From the NCBI GenBank assembly GCA_902780865.1, contig CACZHC010000021.1, positions 1-33,429 of the forward strand: a DNA stretch of 33,429 nt, written 5' to 3'. A model generated the notes under the pieces. The model was not told the origin of the DNA. It worked only from the letters and a program-made list of their open reading frames with translations, and searched no databases. This DNA is from an uncultured bacterium (GTDB lineage: Bacteria > Verrucomicrobiota > Kiritimatiellia > RFP12 > UBA1067). Position numbers and translations under genes: made by a program. Positions 14,044 to 21,984 of this stretch are shown in pieces. How positions within the stretch are numbered: the first letter of the stretch is position 1; each line of letters starts with the position of its first letter.

Positions 14044-15951
14044 ATGAAGTCATGCAGGTTAGTCTGTGCCGCTGCGACGTTCCTCGCCGCGCTCGTTTTC
14101 ACATCCGCGCGCGCCGACAACGTCAAGGCTTCTGAGGAGTATCCTGAGTTCTACAACGGCGATTCGGCGAAGGGCATCGACTTCGTGCAGTCGATCAAGG
14201 TGCTCGCCCCTCGCTACTGCTCGAACGTTAAGGGAGACGTCACGGTCGTCTTCGAGGCGAAGGGTATGACGCGCGTCCTCGCGCGCTGCTGGAGCGGAGA
14301 GGGAGAGTGGGGGAAGGACACCGTGCTCGCTGACGTTAAGCTCGACGCGCGCTCGCGCGGGGAGTTCGTGTTCCACGCCGACCGCTATCCGGCGGGTCCT
14401 ACGACGATTCGTCTTCAGGCGATCGACGGGAAGGGACATCAGGACTACTGCGAACTCCAGGTCTACAACCTCGGAGGCGTAAAGTGGAAGCAGGGCATTC
14501 CGAAGTCCGACCCGCCCGGCGCGAAGGGAATGAATCTCGTATACAAGGACGACTTCGACGGCCCTCTCTCAATTTCACCCGACGGACGCGGCGCGAAGTA
14601 CGCGGCTCACAAGACAGGCGGCGGCGACTTCAGCGGGTGGCCTTTCTCCGACCAGGAGGGCGACTGCCTGCCGTTCGGACAGCAGGACACGTATCTCAGG
14701 ATCCACGCCTCGAAGCCGTTCGGCACAAAGGGCCGCACCGGCATACTTTCGTCCATTCGTCCCGACGGCACCGGCGTTGCGGTGCCTGTTCCGGCGTATT
14801 TCGAGTGCCGGCTCATCTGCCATTCGGCGCCGGGAAGCTGGGGCGCGTTCTGGACGCTCTCCAAGGGCACAATCGGGATGGCGAAGGACGACCCCAAGTT
14901 CGCGGAGACCAAAGCGGGCGGCTGCGACGAACTCGACGTCCTCGAGTGCTACGGCGGATATGGCCCGCGCAACCCGAACCACGGCGGCAAGTACGGCGTG
15001 ACAACGCACTGGTGGGGTCAGAAGGACATGGGCAAGGCCCCGCATGCGTTCCCTGACGCGATGAAGATGGCGGGCGGCTCCTCGTGGAGCTGGACGTTCC
15101 ACACATACGGGCTTCTCATCACCGAGACGGACACGGTGTACTACTTTGACGATGTCGAGGTTCTTCGTCATCCTACGGGCCCCGTCACGAAGTCGCAGGA
15201 CACGTGGTTCCTTATCAACTACGCGATCGCGGGCATCAGCGGATGGCCGTACGACCTCGAGCGCTACGGCAACGAAAGCGACATGTGGGTCGACTGGGTG
15301 CGTGTCTACTGCGGCAAGGAGATGCCGAAGGGCTTCGGCGAGGTTCCGTCCGTCGGCGTGAAGGGCACGATAGGCCTCAACTTCACGAGCGGCAAGGACG
15401 ACGAATCCGTTATGCGCGGCTGGGACATCGCGGGCGCGCTTGACACCGCGCAGCTCAACTGGAACAACCTGCCGCTGAACAGGAAGAGCTTCGACGGCCT
15501 GGCCGACGGCGAGGGGTGCGCGACGTCCGTTTCCGTGGCGCTCGGCACGAAGGCGCGCCACGAGAAGTGCGAGCCGTGGGGATTCGGCGGAGGGGACAAG
15601 CGCCTGCACGCCGCGGGCGTGGCGGACTCCCCGATAGCGGTCAAGGACGTCCCGTTCGAGAAGTTCGACGTAATCGTGCACCTTGGCGCCGGCATCAACG
15701 GATGGAGCGGCGACGTGTCGCTCCTCAAGCCGGACGGCACGGAGCTTTCCGCGTATGCCGTCAACTTCGGCTGGATCGGCGGTGGCAGGTACGTTGAGGC
15801 GACGCGCGAGAAGGGCACGGACTCGAACAAGGCAGACTGCATGGTCGTGTTCCGCGGCGTTACGGAGAAGAGCTTCGCCATCCAGTTCTCGAAGCGCGGC
15901 GGCAAGGGCACCGCTGCAGTCGCTGGCTTGCAGATAATTCCCACAAAATAA
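14044..15951 (+). CDS. Secreted GH16 family glycoside hydrolase with C-terminal accessory domain
   Basis: A 635-residue secreted enzyme with a signal peptide (cleaved near TSARA-D). An N-terminal Ig-like domain (about 45-145) is followed by a GH16 beta-jelly-roll domain (about 165-420). The catalytic signature is DELDVLECYGGYG: Glu296 nucleophile, Asp298 and Glu301 acid/base. Family support comes from WGAFWTLS before it and GVTTHWWGQ after it. Residues 430-635 form a separate beta-rich domain starting GTIGLNF and containing AQLNWNNLPLN; I cannot name it. GH16 enzymes cleave beta-1,3/1,4-glucans or galactans such as agar, carrageenan or porphyran; the divergent sulfatase favours a sulfated substrate, but this is unproven. 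AAGGAG lies 8 nt before the ATG. It heads a probable operon with the next two genes. Confidence 0.88.
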   Translation: MKSCRLVCAAATFLAALVFTSARADNVKASEEYPEFYNGDSAKGIDFVQSIKVLAPRYCSNVKGDVTVVFEAKGMTRVLARCWSGEGEWGKDTVLADVKLDARSRGEFVFHADRYPAGPTTIRLQAIDGKGHQDYCELQVYNLGGVKWKQGIPKSDPPGAKGMNLVYKDDFDGPLSISPDGRGAKYAAHKTGGGDFSGWPFSDQEGDCLPFGQQDTYLRIHASKPFGTKGRTGILSSIRPDGTGVAVPVPAYFECRLICHSAPGSWGAFWTLSKGTIGMAKDDPKFAETKAGGCDELDVLECYGGYGPRNPNHGGKYGVTTHWWGQKDMGKAPHAFPDAMKMAGGSSWSWTFHTYGLLITETDTVYYFDDVEVLRHPTGPVTKSQDTWFLINYAIAGISGWPYDLERYGNESDMWVDWVRVYCGKEMPKGFGEVPSVGVKGTIGLNFTSGKDDESVMRGWDIAGALDTAQLNWNNLPLNRKSFDGLADGEGCATSVSVALGTKARHEKCEPWGFGGGDKRLHAAGVADSPIAVKDVPFEKFDVIVHLGAGINGWSGDVSLLKPDGTELSAYAVNFGWIGGGRYVEATREKGTDSNKADCMVVFRGVTEKSFAIQFSKRGGKGTAAVAGLQIIPTK

Positions 15952-15977
15952 CTGACAATAAAAAGGGGGAAATAAGT

Positions 15978-18900
15978 ATGAAGAAACTACTATTGCTTGC
16001 CGCTATGTTCGGTGTCTGCGCCGTCCAAGCCGCCGACATTGAACCGCCGGGCGAAGAACTTGTAGACCTCACAATGCCTGTCAGCGAAGGCGGCGTAATT
16101 ACGGCCGACAGTACAGCCGGAAACAACGGCGCGGCGGTTGCCTTCGACAATGATATGGCGAATTCGGGTAGCCGTTGGCTTGTTAGCAGCGGAAGCCAGC
16201 CCTGCCATGTCACCTACGACTTCGGCACCCCGACTATCGTAAATGCGTTGCGGATATGGAACGGCAAGACCTCGAACAGCCCAGCCGATCGAGCCGTCAA
16301 GAATTTCAAGGTCATGGCGTCGAACGACAATTCCAACTGGGAGGATGCAACAATCTACACGAGTGGGGACGAAACGGGCTGGACGAGCGGCGAGTCGCGT
16401 TTTTTCTACCTGCCGAGCGAGGTGAACCCGAATGCCAACGCCTACCGCTATTGGAGGTTCGAGGCCTTGACGCCGGTCAAGTCGGGTGACTACATCCAAA
16501 TCCACGAGCTTGAATTTTTCAACGTGATTCCGCTGCCGAAGCTGGTCGAGGCGACAGTCGTGAAAGCGGCTACGGGTGTGGCTACCGTTACCGGCACGAT
16601 GGGCGGCCTTGCCGGATCGGTGGCAATGATCCTCACTGCGACCGACGGTTCGACCGAAATCGCGGTCGGGAGCTATGCGGCGGGAGCGTCGTTCTCCACT
16701 GATGTAGCGCTTGCCGGCGTTCCGCTCGATGTTTACTATTCGATTGTGCTCAAGGCGTCAAATGCGGACGGCGCGACGTTCTTCGCGATTCCAGGGACGT
16801 TCTTCTTCGGCGAGCAGCGCTTGCCGGTTACAAGTTATGGCGGCGGGCAGACAGTGAGCATCACATCGGCCTTGCCGCTGTCCGATGGCAACGTCATCAC
16901 GGTTGATGCGGACGGTGCGACCTTCAATGCCGGCAACTCCGTCTTTGCTATGCATGCTTCCATGCAGGCAGATGGTGCTGTCAAGTTCACGGCTTCTAAT
17001 ATCGGTGTCGTCGGTTTGACGGGCTCCAACCGTTTCTCGGGCGGACTCAATGCTACCGGCGTGAGCGCGCTCAACGTTGCGTCGCACGATGTCCTTGGTG
17101 GCGCGGATTCGCAGTTCCTCGCCTATCCGCATCTTTCTATCATCGATGGGTTCATGACGAGTTTCGCGGGCCACGGCTTAACGAAGTCCGGGTCGTTCTA
17201 TCTTGACCTGCAGAAGCCCGGCTCGGAGTTCCTGGTAGACTTTGATGTCGCCGTGAACCCCAACAGCGACAGTAGCGCTGCGCTTTACAAGTATGGCCCC
17301 GGCAAACTGACGCTGGCGGCGCCTCAGACGTATCACAACGTGCAGGCGACCTACGGCACGTTCCTATATGGCGGCGAATTGCTGGTGGATGGTGCGCAGG
17401 GCGGTTCTCTCTACAAACTGAGAGGTGGGTCGATGGCGATTGGCAGCGGTCTTTTGAACATGAAGGCGGCCGTGGAGGGGGCTACGGATTTCGCCGTTGC
17501 CAACGTCAACATCGGGTCCTTGAATGGTCAGCAGAACTACAACAACGCGGGCGGCGGAACGATTCGTCTGGACGCCAACGGTGGCGCGGGCGTCACGATG
17601 GGTCTCTCCAACCTCGTCTACACGGCGAACTCAAAAGGTCCGCGTGGCCGCTACCTCGGGCTTGAAACAGTCGGCAATGCGGTTTTCCACACGACAAGTG
17701 CGAACGACGCCGCCGGGGCGCTTAGCGACCATCGCGTAGTCCTCAACGGCGCGGATTGGGCGGCGGCGGACGAGAACGGCTTCATTGTTCCCTTCACCGG
17801 ATACGCGGCAGCGTTTCCTTCTGCCGATGATTCGACTGCGAACATTGCCCTCGGCGGGACGGAGAGCCTCCTCGCTTCGCGCACGGTTGCGGCGCTGAAG
17901 CTTTCTGGCGGAGCGTCGCTTACGATTGCCGACGGCGAGGCGCTCACACTTGCAAGCGGTGCGATTCTCAAGACCGGCGATGGCGACGCGTCCATCTCGG
18001 GCGGCAGTATCTTGAGCGAGGCGGGCGTGCCGTCTGGTTCGTCGACCTGGACCGACCTCCTCGTCGTCACAGAGGGGAGCGGCACGCTGACAATCGGCTC
18101 GGCCATCATGGACAATGCGACGTTCGGCGACTGCTGGCTCACGAAGGCCGGCAAGGGCACATTGCGCTTTGCCGAAAATACGGTTGCCTTCAAAAAGGGC
18201 ATCTATGTTCTGGACGGAACGTTGGAGATCAGCAAGGTCGAGCACTTGGGAAGCTCCTTCGTCGGGCTGTTTGGTGGACGCCTCAAAGTGACTGACGACG
18301 TGTCTTCGGGGAATACGATCCTTTCCGGAGGAAGCGGCGCGTATTTTGACATCGCCGCCGGCAAGACCTATACGATGAAAAGCACCTCGATGAATGGTTA
18401 TCCGCTTGGCGGAACGACTGGCGGCTATGGTGCCGGCGGGTTACACCTCGACAATTCCGACGGCGGCGACGGTGTTCTAGACGCCGGTACCATTAAGTGC
18501 ACGGGCGGTATCTTCATCGATTGCGGCATCTATCGTATGAGAGTCGCCGAATCGCTGCACTTGGCTGGTGTCAATCCGCTCTACTTTGGAACTGGGGCAG
18601 TGATGAAACTTCAAATGAATGGGCAGAGCGGGACCGTTGCCGGCGTCTATGGCGGCACCAGTACGGCGGTCATCGAGAACACGTCTGAAAAAGGTTCGGA
18701 GTCGACTCTTACAATCGCGACGGGTGGCACGTGCGATTTCAAGGGTGAAGTGCGTGACGGCGGAGCGAAGGCGCTTAATCTCGTGAAGTACGGCTGCGGT
18801 CGCCAGACGCTTTCCGGCGCATGCAGCTATACGGGCACTACGCGCATCAGCAACGGCACGCTTGCAATCGACGGTGCGCACACTGGCGGCGGAGCTTTCG

Positions 18901-19313
18901 AGGTCGTCTATCCAGGCGCATTGGGCGGCACTGGCACGGTGTCGAGCGCGGTTTCCCTAATTGGCGGCGGAACGCTTGCCGCCGGCGGCGCTGGCACGTC
19001 GGGAGTGCTGACGATCGGCAGTCTTACGTCGGACGGCGACTCCATGCTGAGCGTTGCTGTCGATGGGCAGGGCCTTTCCCGTGTGAATGTAACTGGCTCG
19101 GCGACAGTTGCCGGCACGGTTATCGTGGATGTCCCTCCCTCTTTGGCAAACACTCCCTGCCGCGGTGTTGTTTTGCATGCTGAAGGCGGTTTGACGGCTG
19201 TAAACCTGAAGCTCGACACTCCGGTTTCAAAGCTGAAATGGTCGCTGGTTGCGCAGGGGAAGGACTTGGTCCTAAAAGGGGCGGCTTCGGGATTTGCCGT
19301 CATAGTTCGTTAG
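15978..19313 (+). CDS. Secreted F5/8C-domain and autotransporter-type beta-helix repeat protein
   Basis: An 1111-residue secreted protein with signal peptide MKKLLLLAAMFGVCAVQA. Residues about 35-175 are an F5/8 type C (discoidin, CBM32-like) domain: VAFDNDMANSGSRWLV, CHVTYDFGTPTIVNALRIW, FKVMASNDNSNWED and YWRFEALTPVKSGDYIQIHELEFF. The remainder is rich in Gly, Thr, Ser and Val and has autotransporter-associated strand repeats (YKYGPGKLTLAAPQTYHNV, LTKAGKGTLRFAENT, LVKYGCGRQTLSGACSYTGTTRI), predicting a long beta-helix. No C-terminal autotransporter barrel is present; it ends GFAVIVR. A role in surface glycan binding is inferred from the CBM-like domain and operon position between two glycosidases. 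AGGGGGA lies 7 nt before the ATG. Confidence 0.83.
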   Translation: MKKLLLLAAMFGVCAVQAADIEPPGEELVDLTMPVSEGGVITADSTAGNNGAAVAFDNDMANSGSRWLVSSGSQPCHVTYDFGTPTIVNALRIWNGKTSNSPADRAVKNFKVMASNDNSNWEDATIYTSGDETGWTSGESRFFYLPSEVNPNANAYRYWRFEALTPVKSGDYIQIHELEFFNVIPLPKLVEATVVKAATGVATVTGTMGGLAGSVAMILTATDGSTEIAVGSYAAGASFSTDVALAGVPLDVYYSIVLKASNADGATFFAIPGTFFFGEQRLPVTSYGGGQTVSITSALPLSDGNVITVDADGATFNAGNSVFAMHASMQADGAVKFTASNIGVVGLTGSNRFSGGLNATGVSALNVASHDVLGGADSQFLAYPHLSIIDGFMTSFAGHGLTKSGSFYLDLQKPGSEFLVDFDVAVNPNSDSSAALYKYGPGKLTLAAPQTYHNVQATYGTFLYGGELLVDGAQGGSLYKLRGGSMAIGSGLLNMKAAVEGATDFAVANVNIGSLNGQQNYNNAGGGTIRLDANGGAGVTMGLSNLVYTANSKGPRGRYLGLETVGNAVFHTTSANDAAGALSDHRVVLNGADWAAADENGFIVPFTGYAAAFPSADDSTANIALGGTESLLASRTVAALKLSGGASLTIADGEALTLASGAILKTGDGDASISGGSILSEAGVPSGSSTWTDLLVVTEGSGTLTIGSAIMDNATFGDCWLTKAGKGTLRFAENTVAFKKGIYVLDGTLEISKVEHLGSSFVGLFGGRLKVTDDVSSGNTILSGGSGAYFDIAAGKTYTMKSTSMNGYPLGGTTGGYGAGGLHLDNSDGGDGVLDAGTIKCTGGIFIDCGIYRMRVAESLHLAGVNPLYFGTGAVMKLQMNGQSGTVAGVYGGTSTAVIENTSEKGSESTLTIATGGTCDFKGEVRDGGAKALNLVKYGCGRQTLSGACSYTGTTRISNGTLAIDGAHTGGGAFEVVYPGALGGTGTVSSAVSLIGGGTLAAGGAGTSGVLTIGSLTSDGDSMLSVAVDGQGLSRVNVTGSATVAGTVIVDVPPSLANTPCRGVVLHAEGGLTAVNLKLDTPVSKLKWSLVAQGKDLVLKGAASGFAVIVR

Positions 19314-19329
19314 TATTCGAGGTGTAAAG

Positions 19330-21741
19330 ATGAAGATGACTATTGTTGCTACTGTTGCTTATGCGACGCTTTGCGCCGGTGCATACGATCTGCCGCCTTG
19401 CACGGTGCCGATGAACATCGGCGTGCAGATGAAGACAGACACCTTCAACGAGGCGACGCTGCGTGAGGTTCGCGGACTCGGTTTTCGCGTCGTCAGGCGC
19501 GGGCTCTACTGGAACGTCGTCGAAAAGGAGAAGGGCGTATATGACTTCTCGTCTGTCGATGCGCAGATGAAGGTGTGCAAGGAGCTCGGGCTCACGGTAA
19601 TCGTAACGCTCTTCAGCTCCAACTCGCTCTACGAAGAGCCGCGCGGCGGCGTGCAGACGGAAGCTGGTCGCAAGGGCTTCGCGTCCTTTGCGGTTGCTGC
19701 GGCGAAGCACTTCTCCGGACAGGACGTGATGTTCGAGATATGGAACGAACCGAATGTGCGCACATTCTGGCGCAAGGATGGAACGCATAATTCGCCCGAG
19801 TTCGCGAAGGAGTACTCCGATCTCGTGAACACCGTGGTCCCCGCGATGGTCAAGGCGGTTCCCGGCGTGTTCGTGATGGCGGGGTCCGTGTCGAACTACT
19901 GGGAGCCGAGCTACCAGTGGACGGAGGAGTGCTTCAAGAACGGCGTCCTGAAGAGCGGCATCCGCGCGTGGAGCGTCCATCCCTACGGCGTGAAGACGCC
20001 CGAGGAGTTCAAGGTCGGGCATGATCGCACTAAGGAACTTCTCAAGAAGTACGGTGCGCCCGACATGCCGCTTATCGATTCCGAGCGTGGCTTCACGAAC
20101 GTCAAGAACGGCGTCAACGACGAGGGCTGGTCCGGTGGCTCGAGCGCGAAGCTCATGGACTACCAGGCGTGGCACCTCGTGAGGCAGTATCTTGTGGACA
20201 TGATCGAGGGAGTGCGCCTGACGAGCTGGTACGAGTACAAGGGGAACGAAGGGTTCTCGCTTTACGAGAACGGGAAGCCCCGTCCGGCGCTCGATGCGTT
20301 CAAGGTCATGGTGCGCGAACTCGACGGCTATTCCTTCAAGTCGCTTGTGAAGACGGACTCTCCGCAGGACAGGATAGCGATTTTCGCCAACGGGTCCGGT
20401 GCGCGCAAGCTCGTCGCCTGGACTTCCGCGAAGCCTGGCGGCAGCCCTGACGAGACGATGGAGCATGCTGTGGTTGTGCGCACCAAGGATTCGCTTTCCG
20501 GCACTGGCATGTTGGGCGATGTCGCGAAGGTTCCGCAAGGCATTGGGCTCTGGCTTACAGGTGCGCCGCAGTATGTGGCGATTCCGAGTGGTGTTGAGCT
20601 CATTGAGTCGGTTAGCGTAGGGCGCGCGGTGTTCCCCGTCGTTCCCGGCGGCGCGGCGGGTGGCGCTCCCGCCATTGTGGAGGGGAAGGCGCTTGACCTC
20701 TGCCGTGCCGAGGCCGGATGGAAGTTCATCCCCAATACAGGCAAGGGCGCGGTCTCTGTTGGGAAGTCGTCCGACGGCAAGGACGCGGTGTTTATCGACT
20801 GGGACTTCTCGCAGTCGAAATCCAAGTCCACTCCGTATGTCATGACCTCGGTGCCGCTCAACGGCGTTGACGGCGCTGGCTCGATTGACTTCCTTGCGAA
20901 GTCGTCGCTCGCTCAGAATCTCACGGTGCGTGTCATCGACTCGACTGGGCAGACCCTGCAGTTCCGCTGCCGCGTCAAGGGCACTGGGGCATGGGAGAAG
21001 ATGACGTTCCCGCTTGGGCGCAAGCTTGAGCACTGGGATGGCGCGAACGACGGTTTCGCGCATTTCCCGCTCAAGACATTCAATGTAAACGTACCTAAGC
21101 CAGGTGAGGCGGTTTCGGGGCGTGTTGAACTGTGCGACTTTGCAACGACCGCAGGAAAGACTGCTGCTGGCGGCGCGACTTCCGCTTCGGCGGCTCCGTC
21201 TGCACCCAGCGCCGCTCCAAAGCAAGCTCCTGCGCCAAAGGCCGGAAAACCGCCGAAGGTAGAGGCGCTCGCGGAGGCGATTGACCTCAAGCTCTTCGAC
21301 GGAAGCGCCAAATGGGACTTCATCAAGAACACCGGCAAGGGCTCGTTCGAGTTGAAGGACGTCGAGGGCGTGAAGGCAGGTGCGGTCAACTGGGACTTCT
21401 CTGCGTCGAAGGCGAAGAGTGTCCCGTATGTCCTCGCGACAGTGCCCGTCGAAATTGCAGGAGGGCAGGCGATTACGTTTCAGGCCTGCAGCACGGTGCC
21501 GCAGAAGCTCACGTTCCGCGTGACCGATGCGACGGGCCAGACCTTGCAGTTCAAGACGAAGATACAGGGCAACGGTTCCTGGGAGACGATCAAGTTCCCG
21601 CTCAACAAGAAGCTCGAGCATTGGGGCGGCGACAACGACGGATTCACGCACTTCCCGGTGAAGAACTTCTGCGTGAGCATCCCGAAGCCTGCGGATTGCG
21701 ATTTGGGAACAACTCTTTTCACCAATGTGAGCGTCAAGTAA
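19330..21741 (+). CDS. Secreted clan GH-A glycoside hydrolase (GH5/GH39-like) with duplicated C-terminal modules
   Basis: An 803-residue secreted protein. After a short signal peptide, residues about 28-350 form a TIM barrel of clan GH-A: FEIWNEPN with Glu140 as acid/base and PLIDSERGF with Glu252 as nucleophile. The exact family (GH5, GH39 or a relative) is not settled by eye. Two homologous C-terminal modules follow, about 456-603 and 651-803, sharing TGQTLQF, KLEHW.G.NDGF.HFP and the ending PKP; they are joined by an Ala/Pro-rich linker (about 612-645). They look like carbohydrate-binding beta-sandwiches, which is inference. It follows the beta-helix gene by 16 nt, with GAGGTG before the ATG, so it is probably in the GH16 operon. 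Confidence 0.82.
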   Translation: MKMTIVATVAYATLCAGAYDLPPCTVPMNIGVQMKTDTFNEATLREVRGLGFRVVRRGLYWNVVEKEKGVYDFSSVDAQMKVCKELGLTVIVTLFSSNSLYEEPRGGVQTEAGRKGFASFAVAAAKHFSGQDVMFEIWNEPNVRTFWRKDGTHNSPEFAKEYSDLVNTVVPAMVKAVPGVFVMAGSVSNYWEPSYQWTEECFKNGVLKSGIRAWSVHPYGVKTPEEFKVGHDRTKELLKKYGAPDMPLIDSERGFTNVKNGVNDEGWSGGSSAKLMDYQAWHLVRQYLVDMIEGVRLTSWYEYKGNEGFSLYENGKPRPALDAFKVMVRELDGYSFKSLVKTDSPQDRIAIFANGSGARKLVAWTSAKPGGSPDETMEHAVVVRTKDSLSGTGMLGDVAKVPQGIGLWLTGAPQYVAIPSGVELIESVSVGRAVFPVVPGGAAGGAPAIVEGKALDLCRAEAGWKFIPNTGKGAVSVGKSSDGKDAVFIDWDFSQSKSKSTPYVMTSVPLNGVDGAGSIDFLAKSSLAQNLTVRVIDSTGQTLQFRCRVKGTGAWEKMTFPLGRKLEHWDGANDGFAHFPLKTFNVNVPKPGEAVSGRVELCDFATTAGKTAAGGATSASAAPSAPSAAPKQAPAPKAGKPPKVEALAEAIDLKLFDGSAKWDFIKNTGKGSFELKDVEGVKAGAVNWDFSASKAKSVPYVLATVPVEIAGGQAITFQACSTVPQKLTFRVTDATGQTLQFKTKIQGNGSWETIKFPLNKKLEHWGGDNDGFTHFPVKNFCVSIPKPADCDLGTTLFTNVSVK

Positions 21742-21742
21742 C

Positions 21743-21916
21743 ATGGCGCAAGCGAGTGCAATGACAATGAAGATATCGAGGCGTGGTTTTTTGAGGACAT
21801 CCGGCGGGGCTGCGCTGTTCGATGCAGGACGCACGCTCAAGTGGGATGCGGCCAAGGCGGCCTTCGCCGACAGTCCTGCGGCCAACGCCCGACTTTCCGC
21901 CGAACGCATTTTCTGA
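21743..21916 (+). pseudogene. Deletion relic of a Tat-exported Gfo/Idh/MocA-family dehydrogenase
   Basis: A 57-codon open frame starting 1 nt after the upstream glycosidase stop. Its first half is a twin-arginine signal (ISRRGFLRTSGGAAL). It joins in frame to FDAGRTLKWDAAKAAFADSP and ANARLSAERIF, which matches the usual C-terminal end of Gfo/Idh/MocA oxidoreductases (a GR.L.WD..   F..D.EAN segment). The whole NAD-binding and substrate domain between them is missing. A single large in-frame deletion of a gene of roughly 1.2 kb explains this best. The remaining frame is intact and could still be translated. The rest of the gap to 21984 holds only a promoter and Shine-Dalgarno for the next gene. 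Confidence 0.75.
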
Positions 21917-21951
21917 CGATTCGCGGTGTTGGTTAAAATGGCTTTAATGGC

Positions 21952-21960
21952 TGCTATGCT
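21952..21960 (+). promoter_or_regulatory. Candidate promoter of the FAD/GH92 gene
   Basis: TGCTATGCT resembles an extended -10 and would start transcription about 18 nt before the ATG at 21985. AAGGAG (21970-21975) then lies in a short leader. The match is weaker than the other -10 boxes here. Confidence 0.4.
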
Positions 21961-21984
21961 AAACTTGGCAAGGAGTAATGGAGA

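Noticed and set aside
19300..21909. 869-codon minus-strand open frame opposite the clan GH-A glycosidase
   Set aside because: It is a composition shadow of a gene with clear catalytic motifs; it has no start signals or recognisable domains.
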